64,000 nt of DNA from Bolinopsis microptera (lineage: Eukaryota; Ctenophora; Tentaculata; Lobata; Bolinopsidae): the NCBI RefSeq assembly GCF_026151205.1, contig NC_087073.1, positions 20,116,837-20,180,836 on the forward strand, in the 5' to 3' direction. The notes under the pieces are model-generated. The model searched no databases. It was not told where the DNA came from and worked only from the letters and a program-made list of their open reading frames with translations. Position 1 is the stretch's first letter, and every line of letters starts with the position of its first letter. Of this stretch, positions 11,501 to 23,654 are shown piece after piece. Made by a program: the position numbers and the translations under genes.

Positions 11501-14500
11501 ATCTATCGCCTTGGTTCCATCATCAACTCGTACAGAACTCTTTTAAGTATCCCTGAACGTAATTCTGCCGAACCGTTACGTCACTTCGGAGACACAAATC
11601 TCTAGCGTTATTGCCAACTGACTATGATTATTAAACTCCCTTACATTTAGATCAGTGTTATACATGTAATATCAGTGTTATTCGTGTAATATTGTAATAT
11701 CCATCCTATTGCATAAGCTAAAACAAGTACAAAGTATATCTAAACATCTCTGTTTAACTGTGAAAGTGTGCTGCAAAGTGGCCACATTAATGACACATTC
11801 CCTGTGCGAGTCAAGCTGCCAACACCACCTCAGAACCCCTGCTATATCCCCACCTCACTCTCCTACTTCCACCCAACTTCTACAGTGTTTCAACACCTCC
11901 CACCTGGTCCGGCCATCTGGTCCTGCCATCTGATCTGTCCACCCAGCTGTTCCAACCGTACCAACTACCAACCAGCATTACCCCATCTGCAGTTACAACA
12001 GTGTACCACTGCAGTACCGCTACTCGCTGTTCTTTTAAACTGTAGCCTGAATTAAACATACATATTCTCACTTTTAGCCCTGGTCATTAGCCCTGGTCTA
12101 ACACTACTACCACGAGAAGTATGTTGAAAGTTTTAACAGGATAGTTTGCAAAGCTCATGAACATGGTGGGGTACTTCTCATTCGTTCATAGGGTTCTGAC
12201 AGAAATTCATTGAATTATGTTAAAGTTAATTACAACAAATTACAAGAAAACTGAAATGAATGTGTGGATAATTTCCGCTAATTAGCGGGTGTATATTATA
12301 TGTTGTGGAGCTAGTACATTTAGACACCAGTGCTGGATGTGTAGTACACTGTGCCGCCGCTGCACTTTGTCTTGAGAATAAGGAAAAGATATGTAAGTAT
12401 GTAGCGAAACTTGACTACGTGAACAAATTTGCTAATTGGTGGAGCGACATGCTCTCTATTTCCTTCTCTATACACTGGAATGTGGGCTGTACCAGGGAGA
12501 GGCGTTATGTGCGTGATATTTCTGCATATTTCAGCTGGATTTCTGTGCATTTTGACACAAGTAAGGTGTCATAGGCCAGCTAGAATTAACGGCTAACGCT
12601 GCTGTATATCAGTATGTCAGCAGTCAGAGGGGGGGTTATTACGGCAGCCACGGTGCGGAATTTGCCATTTTTTGGAGAGAAATAATAATAATGTAGAAAT
12701 GGGGGAAGTTACAGAGAGGACTACTAAAGCTAAAGTAGCTGTGATACTTGATGTGCGATGTGTGATAGCACTTGCACTCTGTGTGCTCACTGTGCACTGA
12801 TCGAGTAGGTGTTATCTGAGAAAGCTGCACAGCACAATGTACGTGAGCTGCACTCACAGTTCCAACAATCACGTACATTCACACTTCCTGTGATAGTACT
12901 AACTTCATATTGAGTTCTTATGTATTATCCAGATCTACACTTACCAGGTCTCGTATCAAGATAAGAAACATCACCACGTCTTCACTCTTGATGGAGGTGT
13001 TGTGTTTAGTGAGACAAGTGTCACTTCACCCGATCCCGGGGAGAATCAGTAAAACTGTGTGGTTTATGTAAGAACAATAGTAGGTGTGACACTTGATACT
13101 GTTTAGTAATGTGCTATATTCAACTTCTTCAGTGAGTGTGATTGAGTGTGATCACAGCTTTATAGATACACCACTTCTGTGCAGTGTGCATCAAGGAAGG
13201 TGTTATACATCAGGATTCAGGGGTGTTATACATTAGGATTCAGGGGTGTTATACATTAGGATTCAGGGGTGTTATACATTAGGATTCAGGGGTGTTATAC
13301 ATTAGGATTCAGGGGTGTTATACATTAGGATTCAGGGGTGTTATACATCAGGATTCAGGGGTGTTATACATCAGGATTCAGGGGTGTTATACATTAGGAT
13401 TCAGGGGTGTTATACATTAGGATTCAGGGGTGTTATACATTAGGATTCAGGGGTGTTATACATCAGGATTCAGGGGTGTTATACATTAGGATTCAGGGGT
13501 GTTATACATCAGGATTCAGGGGTGTTATACATCAGGATTCAGGGGTGTTATACATTAGGATTCAGGGGTGTTATAAAGCACCTCTCTGTATTGTAGGTGT
13601 TAGGTTCGCCTACTATAACTACAGTTTTAGTTAACTTAGTTAAAGAACAGCATACAGTGGACAATTACAAGGCTTTACCGTAGTTTAAAATATGCACGCT
13701 CGTGCTGTGTTGTTAAACCGTTGAGCCCTTTGAGCTTGGGCAAAAAGAACAAAATATACGAAGATTTGTCAGAATCTTCTTATTGCTTCATTAAAATTGT
13801 AATTATTTAGTTGAACCTATAACTAAATGATCCTCTCCTTTCTTCAGGCAAGAGTTAGCAAGGTTACAAGAGCCCTCAAGATCAAGCAATATCGAGGATC
13901 TGGATAACTTGTTGGACGATCTTAACTTTGTGCAGAAAAACTACAATCCTGATCGTAAGTAATAATTTTACGGTAGTGCCTGCTCTTTGGAAGATCATTA
14001 TTTCCGTTATAAAAAGGAAATGAATTTTTAGATTTAAAGTATTTTAGGGCTCTCTGACTTTAGGGTTTTCTTTCTAACCCCCCCACCATTACTCACATGT
14101 ATCTCTCAATCATAATCGTTATAAAGTTATAAAGTTATAAGAAAACCAATCCTCACCATCCAAAAATAATTTGTGGGATTCACCATTACAATTGACAATG
14201 CAGTATGCACCCAGCAATCCCCCTACCATGAACGGTTACCATTACTATCAAAGAATGTCTCTTTTACGAGACTGCAAGGTTCCCTCTGTGCCATTTCCCA
14301 CGTGCTATTTATCGTAGACCCAATGCTGTTAAAACTTCCTGGGGTGCAGCCTTGTTTAACAGAGGGAGACACCACACGAAGTGTGTAGTATTTCAACATG
14401 CTGAACAATGTTGAAATGTTGACAAGTCAGCTCCCTGGTATCTGGGCTCCTCTACTTGTTACGAGAGCTCTTACAGAGTGTATCTAACACCCCCTGTCTG

Positions 14501-17500
14501 TGTGTGTGTTATATCCGTTCATTACTAATATATTATCTTTACAAACTAGGGTCTGAATCTGTAGAAGGTTTGGTTGGGAACATGTTAAACAACATGCGGT
14601 ACCATTAACTTATTACATGAGTCCTCCATTTGTGCTGCATAATTTGATTTTTTACTCGAGGAGTGTAGAAATTTTGTTGGATTCTGTAGAAGAATTCTCT
14701 CTCTCTCTGATTTCTGAAAGGATTCCCTGAAAGTATTCTCTTTAACGGTTAGTAGTACTGAGCAAATATTCAGAATTCTTAAAGCTCTGCAAGTTGTAAG
14801 GTGAGCCCCTATTAGATAAGTGTAATGTTAGATCGCTTCTGACCGAGCAACGCCTTAACACTTGACATCATCGGTCATCACCATTATATATTATATTATT
14901 AGTGACCTCACCCATATAGGAAACACGCGTTTCCGTATTTGCATATTTCACACGACTTGAAAAGTTTTTAAGTACGCACTTGGTGTAAGCTATAAATGGA
15001 AGGCCGGGACTAATTCCGACATATGGCTATATCCTGGGTTACGCGAAGCATTCTGAGCTGTGCAAACATGTCGCTTTATATGTCTCGATGCGGCCCACTG
15101 AGAAAATTATTCAAGGAATGCGCTGAGCCGTGTCATAATTCACATAAATGTGATATTTCGGTCCTTCTATCAGATTTGATTTACGTTAATAAGTGCACGA
15201 TGCACTGTCAACGTTATTAAGTCTTGAATTTATATTCATCTCCCAGAAGCCTGGTTTATGCACTATAGTATTTTTAGCAGATAGATAATGTATGACAAGA
15301 TAATTCGCATATTATATTACTTCCTACATGACTACCCACTGTCATAATTACCATGATCACTGTGCTGCTTAACAGGATACATGCTTTAAAGAAATCTCAT
15401 GTGAAGCTTCTTCAGTAATTGATTTGTTTAATTTCACCTAAATGTCTGATTGTCTGTGTAGAAACCATCACATTTCCATCAATAAAACTGAGGGTAAATC
15501 ACTTCGGGGTCTACAGCTCTCAGTTACTGTAACACGCATAGAAAAGTTTCTTGATAATTGTCCCGCAATTCTTGATTATTAGTGCGCGCGGCGCGTTTAA
15601 CTTCAATTATAAATAATAATTTCTAAGTTGGACAATGAACGCAGTGCGCTGCGTGTCGCATTCCAGATATTATGCATCGCATTTTATGCAATTTGAAGTG
15701 CATAACATTATAATTAAAACGACTAACAGTCAACATGATAATGTTCGAAGCTATTTTTGCCAAACCACAGTCAGTTGACAGTTCTTACATTCAGCAGGAA
15801 TCATTCTACCCGTATCTAACCCTGTCTTCTCGATGTTTCTCTGGAAAACTAACTATCTAGCTAGATTCTATGATATTATTATAGCATAGCAAAAGACTGT
15901 AACTAAATTTAAAGAACATTTAGGATACGAGTAATATTTTTACAACGAAGTAAAGAGCTCGTAAACTTCCTCTAATCAGAGGGCATTGGCAGATGGCTAT
16001 TGATTACCATGCACTATGTTGGTAATACATGATATTGATCACTTAAACTCATGTCAGTAACCAAAACCTTAATATCTTCCCACAGTCTTCAGATCTACGC
16101 TATGTTTTGCAACTGAGTCGGGTAGTATGGTTATCTACAATCTAACCTACATTTGATGTTGGTTGAACTAACCATAGCCACAAAACGATTCCATTCACAC
16201 GCATAGTGAAACATCTCCCCAAATGCAACTGCTGAAATGACGGCATTTCTAAAATCCTGAACAAGATTTCAGAACTAAAAAGTCTTTCGACAGAAAAACA
16301 TTTGCCCCAGCTATATTTATTTTCGAATGTAAGATCACGAAAATTATTGTTTACTTTTCAGGTAACTCAACCCAGTCCGCTGTGTCGCAGAGAGACCAGA
16401 TCCAGTCTGCATACGATGATTTTCCCGGTTAGTCAAATTAGTCAGGTTCATATTAAATTTTTTCGTGAATTATCGTAAAAGCTGTTATTGGATCATTATA
16501 TTATATATAAGCTAGATATAACTTTATGATAATACTAGAAATTGTGTGGTCACAGGGACAGGGAGGAAGCTACCTTAAGAACGACAAATTTAGTCTACCA
16601 TAAATTCAGTCAAAATTTGACTAAATTTGTTGTAAACCAAATTTATTGAGACTACATTTATCGGCGACTAATTTAAAATCAGACCAATATTTCAGTAGAG
16701 CATATATGACAGAAATATTATTGAGCAATGAGCTTAAATATTGTTTATAATTAATATAATCACCATTAATGCCATCACTGTTCCTATTGCTGAATGCTGA
16801 ACTACTTTGACTAATCCACTGCGTTTATGCTTTCACATTCTCTATTTCCCTTTTCCCATCAGGCAGTAACAAATGATTTTATCAACAGGCCTGACGTTAA
16901 ACTTTAAAGTATGACTTTATGTGCGAAATCGAAAGAAACAAGAAATGCGGCCGCTTTTCTTTTGTGGATGGCCGCTCAATTTCCCTATCCGTGATGGCGT
17001 ATTTTATCATATTCCATACAACCTGGGGACCCCAGTCTTTACTGTTTATAAGCATGCAGATATGGCGGAGTGACAGGCCGCCCAATGGAAAAATCAAATA
17101 AATGGAATGGAAAATGGTCTCGAAAAGTCGAAACATGTGACTAAAATAGAATTCTTTGATTGGCACTTGACAGTTGAGATATCTATCAAATTTAAATAGT
17201 TATTGGACAGCTGCCAATATTTTAAAGGATCGTTTAGTGTTGAAATAGTCGAAATATGGGTTGAACGATCTCTCCTACAACCTAGACAACTACCTAAGCT
17301 GCTGGCCACCAACTTTTAGCTCCTCTTTAACAACCCATTTTATGCTGTTAAATAACCATCAAAATTATGAATTTATTATCTTGTATCTATAATGGCGGTA
17401 AGGTTATGAGCGGATATCATCAGACGAACTTAACATTTGACTCCCGTTAAAAGCTATTTCTAGCTACAAACCATTATAAGTCACCAACCAGATTATAACT

Positions 17501-20500
17501 TGTTGTCACAAACCAGTTGATCGGAAGACAAGAAATTGCACTTATCTTAATCTTGACAAGCAGAAAGAAGTTGTCCAATGAGAAACTATGAACTCAGTTT
17601 TTTACTAGACATAGTATGATGTGACGTCAGACCACATCTTGACAAGATAAATTTTACCAAGCCAATTTTTTTAACGATTGGCTTTTTGGCATCATCCATT
17701 CACAACCCCCCCCCCCCCCCCCCCACCCACCAGCACAATTACATCTTCACTCTCAGAGGTTGCGCGATCAAGTGCCACAAAAGATCTGGATAATCTGATG
17801 GAATCACTCCAGAGTTTCAACTCTACGTCAGCTGACCGACATTCCTACCAAACCCAGGGGTAAGTTCAATTTCTGGGCTTTCAACAATTGACATTTGACA
17901 CTAATGTCTACCTTGTCTGCCGTGTCTGGCTGTACAGTTTCCAAGGCCCAAGCTCACTGGCACAGGAACCCACGAGGAATGCGGGCCAGCGAGTTGAAGG
18001 CTTCGAGAATTATTCACCGTTATTCAATTTCTCCTAATTAGCTGACTATAAATCGTTTGGCATGCATTTAATACTGTCTGGTTACTACCAAGAGATGACA
18101 TGCTGACAGATTCTGGCGACCCCTGTAAAATTAAGAAATCTATCCTACGACAGAGCTTGTCGAAATTTCACCGATCTGGTTGAAATTTAACTTGATATTA
18201 TATTTATAAATTCTAACCCGCAGGTATGATAATCTCGACGGCATGATGGCTTCTCTTGACACGGATTTGGCCAAAAAAGGAGTCAGGGTTAATAATCGTG
18301 GGATGTGCTCTGCTTGCGATAAAGTCATTGTCGGAAAGGTAATGTGGCTGTTGCTCAACTAGGAATAGAAATGATATCATTGAGATAGCTTAAACGCTCG
18401 TTTTAAATAAATCCTCCATATTTTGAAAATTTGTAATTTACTAAAAATAACTACCGATTGTGAGCCCCTTCCCGCCCCCGCAGATGGTCACTGCGCTGGG
18501 AAAAACCTGGCATCCCGAGCACTTTGTGTGTATCAGATGTGGAGTTGAGTTGGGAATGGGGAAGTTCTTTGAACGAGATGACATGCCCTACTGTGAGGAG
18601 GATTACCATGCAGAGTTTGCTCCGCGCTGCTCTCACTGTAACCGGCCTATTGTTGATGTGAGTCAGAAACCTACTGCTGGTTATTTAAATGTTTAACCTA
18701 CAGGAGTTGTCGGCTCTAGAAACTATTTAACTATTTACAATTTACATTGTTATTCTGATGATGCCCTTCAGCAGTCAAATAACAAGTTGATGAGAAACTG
18801 ATGATAATTATTTAAATGTTTAACCTACAGGGAGTTACCAAATCTTAAATCAAGGCCCCTGGAGCAGTTAAATAACAAGTTATCCCTTTACCCACTATTC
18901 TCCTCAGAGATGTATCACGGCTCTTCAAAAGACGTGGCACCCTGACTGCTTTGTCTGTGTACACTGCCAGGAACCCTTTACCAGGAGTGGCACTGAGTGA
19001 GTCATTACAAATTTTGAACGTTTTTAAACGTCGAACATCAAGAAGGGGCATTTATAATGTTGCGTTTTGTTGCATAATTTTGGTAAACGACTGTCATTTT
19101 GTAGTTATAATATCCTACCAACGTAATATCTACAGAAATGATCATTTATTTTTTATAAGATATTTATCGACTGAGGATGATTCAAGGGTCAAATAACAAA
19201 CATTAACTCCCCACTAGGTACCACGTGTTTGAAGGTAAACCGTATTGTAAGAGAGATTATTATGAGATGTTCGCTCCAAAGTGTGGCGGCTGCAACAAGG
19301 CCATTGTGAACAATGTGATAACAGCACTCAAGAGGCAGTGGCACGTTGAGTGCTTTGTTTGCTACGTGAGTGTCAACAATTTCAATAATACAACCCTGTT
19401 TAGTCGTTAAGACTGAAGTAAAGTGTTTGCCAGGACTTTACTTAGCTAGCAAAAGATAAACCCAAGCTTTTATAATACCTAATACCCTTGGGATATTTAA
19501 ATTCCTCTATGTAATAATGTATTATATTTCTAGAAGCCCTGTTCTATAATGATAATAAGGTGGGTATTACAGGAATGCAAGAACAGGTTTGGAGCTGGAA
19601 CTTACTACGAACACGAAGGTAAACCCTACTGTGAACTGCACTACCACCAGCACAGGGGCTCTCTGTGTGCTGCCTGCAACAAACCCATTTCTGGAAGGTT
19701 CGTAATTCGAAAACTTTCTGTCTCTGTTAATACGTCAATGAAATTTTACTTGTGGAAATTTGTAACTTGTTCTACGTAGTGAATATATTTTGGTAGACAC
19801 TGGAAGATCAGATACCAAAACAACTTGACTTGAAGTTATGGAGATTAAAGAGCACATATGACTGATCTAACCGTTTTTGTTATGAACCTTTTCTTTAAGA
19901 TGAACTAAAACTAAACTCGTTATCTTCAGGGTTATAACAGCTATGAGGAACAAGTTTCACCCAGAGCACTTCGTTTGTGCCTTCTGTATCACGCCACTTA
20001 GTAAAGGAACTTTCAAGGTAAGGTAATCCACCTGAAATCGTGTCACGTGGCTGTCACGTTTAATTAATCTACCCAATCCCATAACAGTTTTTTAACATTT
20101 GCGTCATGAGCAATGGTTGTCAAACTCACGATTCGTGGCGGTAAATATGGCGGGGATGCAAACTTACCTTGACGGCTTGACTATGAAAAAAATGAATGAT
20201 GAGTTTTTAATGTCGTCAGATTTTAAAGCCGAGGTAGTTTACGTTAAACAGTGTCAAATAGAATTAACTGTCTCCGTGTAATTAAACTGTTTAATCCAAA
20301 ACCATTTCGTGTCAAGGCTCAATGCTCATGCTTGTCAAAGTCACAATTAGTGCTGGTAAACAAGGGGGATACAACGACTCATTTTGACGAAGGGAAAATA
20401 AACGCAAATTTGTTCTAGACATTGAAGTTTTGAAATTGATGGTTGAATACGTGCAATTCAAAAAAGGGCGAAGCTAATCGCTGATAAGTCATGGTAATAA

Positions 20501-20742
20501 CTAATAATAATTAATAAGCCAAAATTAGTTGTTACAGCCCCGCCGCGCCCTCCCCCCCCCCCCCCCCCCCCTCCCCCGCCCCCTCCCCCAAACCTGAATG
20601 ACATCGTTTTGTTTTGAACCCGAATGTTCTGCTTAATAACTTTATCACGCGTGATCAGATGAATCATTTTCAGGAGCACGAGAGCAAACCTTATTGCCAC
20701 ACTTGCTACCAGAAGTTGTTTGGAGTCGCTAACAGGGTTTAG
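8536..20742 (+). CDS. PXN: Paxillin: focal-adhesion scaffold with LD motifs and four LIM domains
   Basis: Twelve exons: 8536-8548, 9188-9476, 13848-13954, 16362-16427, 17757-17859, 18224-18338, 18484-18657, 18908-18996, 19218-19365, 19573-19697, 19930-20017, 20674-20742. All have GT..AG introns and compatible phases, giving 461 residues. The tiny first exon encodes MDDL, and the junction recreates LD1 as [12 protein letters not shown], matching the paxillin N-terminus. LD2 ([13 protein letters not shown], about 118-130), LD4 ([14 protein letters not shown], about 163-176) and LD5 (about 195-205) follow. Four Cys/His LIM domains run from C221 to the C-terminus. Tyr26 lies in YSEP, a YxxP Crk-SH2-type site like vertebrate Tyr31. 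The product links integrins to FAK, vinculin and GIT proteins. It is shorter than vertebrate paxillin (about 560-590) and no LD3 is obvious. Leupaxin/Hic-5 paralogues are less likely because LD1, LD2, LD4 and LD5 are all kept. Confidence 0.95.
11886..12002 (+). other. Possible paxillin cassette exon (Pro/Ser/Thr-rich)
   Basis: Inside paxillin intron 2, a long pyrimidine tract ending TTCTACAG precedes 117 nt that are open in the frame set by exon 2 (phase 2). The segment can splice out at GTACCA with phase 2 conserved, so inclusion would add 39 residues without shifting frame. The peptide ([20 protein letters not shown] onward) resembles the disordered Pro/Ser linkers between LD1 and LD2 in other paxillins, and the stretch is GC-richer than the intron around it. 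The donor is weak. This is inference; RNA data would decide. Confidence 0.35.
13199..13574 (+). repeat. 23-bp minisatellite, about 16 units, in paxillin intron 2
   Basis: Near-identical units of the form GTGTTATACATYAGGATTCA plus GGG are arrayed head to tail without spacers. The only frequent variant is a C/T at one position. Reading units in order gives C T T T T T C C T T T C T C C T. Open frames across it are by-products of the 23-bp period. Confidence 0.95.
17021..17086 (-). repeat. Copy (b) of the ~77-bp palindrome-bearing element
   Basis: Inverted relative to copy (a): ACCTGGGGACCCCAG at the left, then a variable middle, then GGCGGAGTGACAGGC. It lies in paxillin intron 4. Confidence 0.65.
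17706..17724 (+). repeat. Poly(C) run of 19 in paxillin intron 4
   Basis: Uninterrupted C homopolymer about 30 bp upstream of the exon 5 acceptor (AG at 17755-17756). A 20-C run also occurs at 20552-20571, about 100 bp upstream of the last paxillin exon. A third C-rich tract is at 57201-57231. Confidence 0.9.
20552..20571 (+). repeat. Poly(C) run of 20 in the last paxillin intron
   Basis: Homopolymer inside a C-rich stretch (about 20537-20589) that precedes the terminal exon at 20674. The opposite-strand glycine-rich ORF here is only the run read as GGG codons. Confidence 0.9.
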
Positions 20743-20919
20743 ATCCGGGAGGACAGCGAAAACACGACTCAGTCGCTCTCCGGCGACCACCTTGACCAAT
20801 CTACCGTATTATTATACATTTTTTGACGAATTGTCTCTTTTATAATTTGTTTTGATTGAAAATTGTTAATTGCTTTGCAGTTTTGTCGTGTAAATTCGAT
20901 GAGTGTATGATGACGGAGA

Positions 20920-20925
20920 AATAAA
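20920..20925 (+). terminator. Poly(A) signal AATAAA of paxillin
   Basis: Canonical hexamer 178 bp after the paxillin TAG, the first on this strand after the stop. Confidence 0.6.
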
Positions 20926-22020
20926 TCTCTTTATTTTATACGGTGAACAATTAAGCGGTATTATTATTCGTGGAAACCAAGCCCAATTTTCAAGGGGGTT
21001 TGTTATTTTCTTATACATTTATACTGTTTGAGAATTAAGTTTGACTAGCTGAGTAAGATTTTTTGTAGATTTTCAAAACATCTTAGAGATTGTAAGTAAT
21101 AAGTATCGCTTGAACAGGACTTATGTTTAAAATATGTATATTCCCGGTTCTATTTATAGAAACTGTTTATAAAAGCTTGGACTTGAACTTTGTGAAAAGT
21201 TGAAAAACTTAGGTATGTATTCTAATGTAAAAGATGAGACACTTTATTATTACCGTTGGTTTCTTATTCATTGTTAATTATAACATTTAACAGTAATTAT
21301 TACTACCTTTAATAAAAATGTTAGCCAACATTTTATTTAGATCTCCTTGCTGTAATCAGTCAAGAAACGTTTAATTGCTTAAGACCATTTTGTCTAGGAT
21401 TTTTTCATGTTTGAATATCATTATTATTGAAAACTCAACTCTTAAAAAATCTATAACTGCGTTACATTTGAACTTTTTCACACAAATTATTTTTCGTGAA
21501 GGGCAACTCTGATTTAAAAGTTGGTTTGGATTTGTAGCAGAATTTACTTTTCTAGGAACTGGGAACTAAACATCGCCTTGATCCCCTCCCCTTAAATAAA
21601 AAAGTCTCGCCTGCAAAATCTTTGGATCACACACAAACACCACGAATCACGATATGTCTGTAGTTTAAGTTTATGTTGCAGACATATCTGATATCGTGCA
21701 AATGGATGGTTGTACGAGACTTAAAATGTCATAGATAAATGCCACCACAAATCCATGTAATATCAGTTATTTACTGAGAATTAAGGTTTTGAGACACGTG
21801 TATACTGTATAAGATTATGAAGACAGGTATTCTGATTGGATCGAGAGAGAAGAAGAGAGACTAGCATAACCATATTTGAGATGCTCCATGATCAAAGGAA
21901 GTTCTTATAAATATACCAGCATTGCATTTAAATCGTTTTTATTTAACATTATCGATTAATAGTCCGTTTGAAAAGGCTGTGGTCAGACGCCTCGTGCAGT
22001 ATCACACAGTGTGTGATACA

Positions 22021-22068
22021 TCACCACGATACAGGTAGATAAACTATTATCTAGGTGTATCGTGGTGA
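22021..22068. other. Long hairpin next to a second palindrome
   Basis: TCACCACGATAC at 22021 pairs with GTATCGTGGTGA ending at 22068, and inner TAGATA/TATCTA extends the stem. Immediately before it, 22000-22018 is the separate palindrome TATCACAC-ag-TGTGTGATA. Probably a MITE remnant. Confidence 0.65.
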
Positions 22069-22747
22069 TCTGATTAGGTGAACTAAATTAGAAAATACAG
22101 TCTCAACCTCTTATTGGAGCACCAATATTGACGTCGACTGTTGAAATTGAATTTAACGTTCGCGTCAAGGTAGGTCAATGTCACGCTGCGTCACGAGAGT
22201 CAATTAAATAATACTATTTCTGCTACCTTTCCAATTTTAGGGATCTTGGAGCTCCAAGCGTCCAATTTTCAATCTATCATATTTGTCTAGTTGATCCTTT
22301 CCGTTTACTCTCCGATTTATCACTATCCGATCTAATCTTATATTATAAACCTACAACCTTTAAATATCTTCATGCAGTACTGTGTTTAATTAAAAGTCTA
22401 GCGCACAGTAGAACTAGAACTGCAACTAAACCTTGTATTTTACTATAACTATAAGTATAACTATAAGTTTTATAAGTTGTTGCTATGAGTATGATATGTT
22501 CTCGGTATCTGTTATATAACATACCGCTAATACTGTATTGAGAAATAAACACCTTCCTCGCTGGCTAATGCCGGGTTTTTAATGTTGCATCATAATGAAC
22601 ATAGATTGCAAATAAAAGAGTTGTGCGCTTAAAAGTACCCAACGACAGGAACCTTACCTACGTGGAACTCTAAAGTTTTAAGTGACAAGAGCAGCTCAGA
22701 TAGCCCAGCTAAATACAATTAATTAGCCAAGTTGGGATTTATTAATT

Positions 22748-22790
22748 ACTGGGCGGTGCTCTGCCTGTCATTCCGCCGAATCTCTATCAC
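22748..22790 (+). repeat. Copy (c), half-length, of the ~77-bp element
   Basis: Contains ACTGGGCGGTGCTCTGCCTG followed by TCATTCCGCCGAATCTCTA. The CCTGGGG palindrome half is missing. Confidence 0.65.
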
Positions 22791-23309
22791 TGTAAGCAGT
22801 AAGTGTATCAGACTATTCGGGCTGAGTGAATTACGACTTCCATCGCATTGAAAAAAAGTACGGATGCTCATAGTCATTGGAAGTTAGTGTGCGCGTGACC
22901 ACCATTCACATGATCGTTTACAATCAATTGCAGCCAGGTAATAACTCTCGAGCAGTCGAATTATTCAGAAAACATCGCTCAATATTAACAGTGCAACTGC
23001 AACTTTAAACCACGTTATATTTTATTAAAAAACATTTCATTGGTCGAGGAGAGGATGCAGTCAAACTATTTATATACATTGCTTTGATATAATGCTTTCT
23101 TGATATAATGCTTTCTTCTTCAGAAATTTACAGTGGCCAGTTTATAAACACCTCGTACCGTACTCGTAGTCATTACTCATTATATTTATATTTATATTAC
23201 TATTACATTTGTTTAATACAGTTCTTCATCACTGCGGGCACAAATCACTTAGAGTAATATAGCTCTGGTAGTGCAGATCACATCACGAAGATTTATAATT
23301 ATAACATTC

Positions 23310-23654
23310 GCGTCATTAAATCTCCACTTGTAAGACAGATAATACTTTAAGTTTAACTATTTATCAGAAAATTGTAGAACATTGTCATTGCTTAATGCTT
23401 AATCGGTACGAGGTGTTTATAAAATAATTTGACATCCTCTTATCTCATCAGCCAATGAAATCTCTGCTCTGCAAAAATTAATATCGATATTAATTTTTGC
23501 AGAGATTTCATTGGCTGAGGAGATAAGAGGATGTCAAATTATTTTATAAACACCTCGTACCGAAGCAATGACAATGTTATAGGTATACAATTTTCTAATA
23601 AATAATTAAAATGTTATCTGTCTTACAACATACAAGTGGAGCTTTATTAACGCA
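23310..23654. mobile_element. Palindromic MITE, about 345 bp
   Basis: Two arms meet at ATATCGATAT (23481-23490). The inner arms are almost perfectly complementary, for example GGTACGAGGTGTTTATAAAA on the left and its complement on the right, apart from a 5-bp insertion. The outer arms (CTCCACTTGTA..., AAGACAGATAA...) are more diverged. A third, diverged copy of one arm lies at about 23030-23145 (TTCATTGG..GAGGA..., ending AAACACCTCGTACC). No ORF, so it is non-autonomous. Confidence 0.75.

Noticed and set aside
13199-13574. CRISPR-like regular repeats
   Set aside because: Units are contiguous without spacers, and the context is an animal intron.
13407-13634. 75-codon ORF with repeated YIRIQG / VIHQDSG peptides
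   Set aside because: It is a read-through of the 23-bp minisatellite; the period changes frame every unit and there is no independent coding evidence.
20458-20799. 113-codon minus-strand ORF with a poly-Gly stretch
   Set aside because: The glycines come from the poly(C) run in the last paxillin intron and the rest is antisense to the last paxillin exon.
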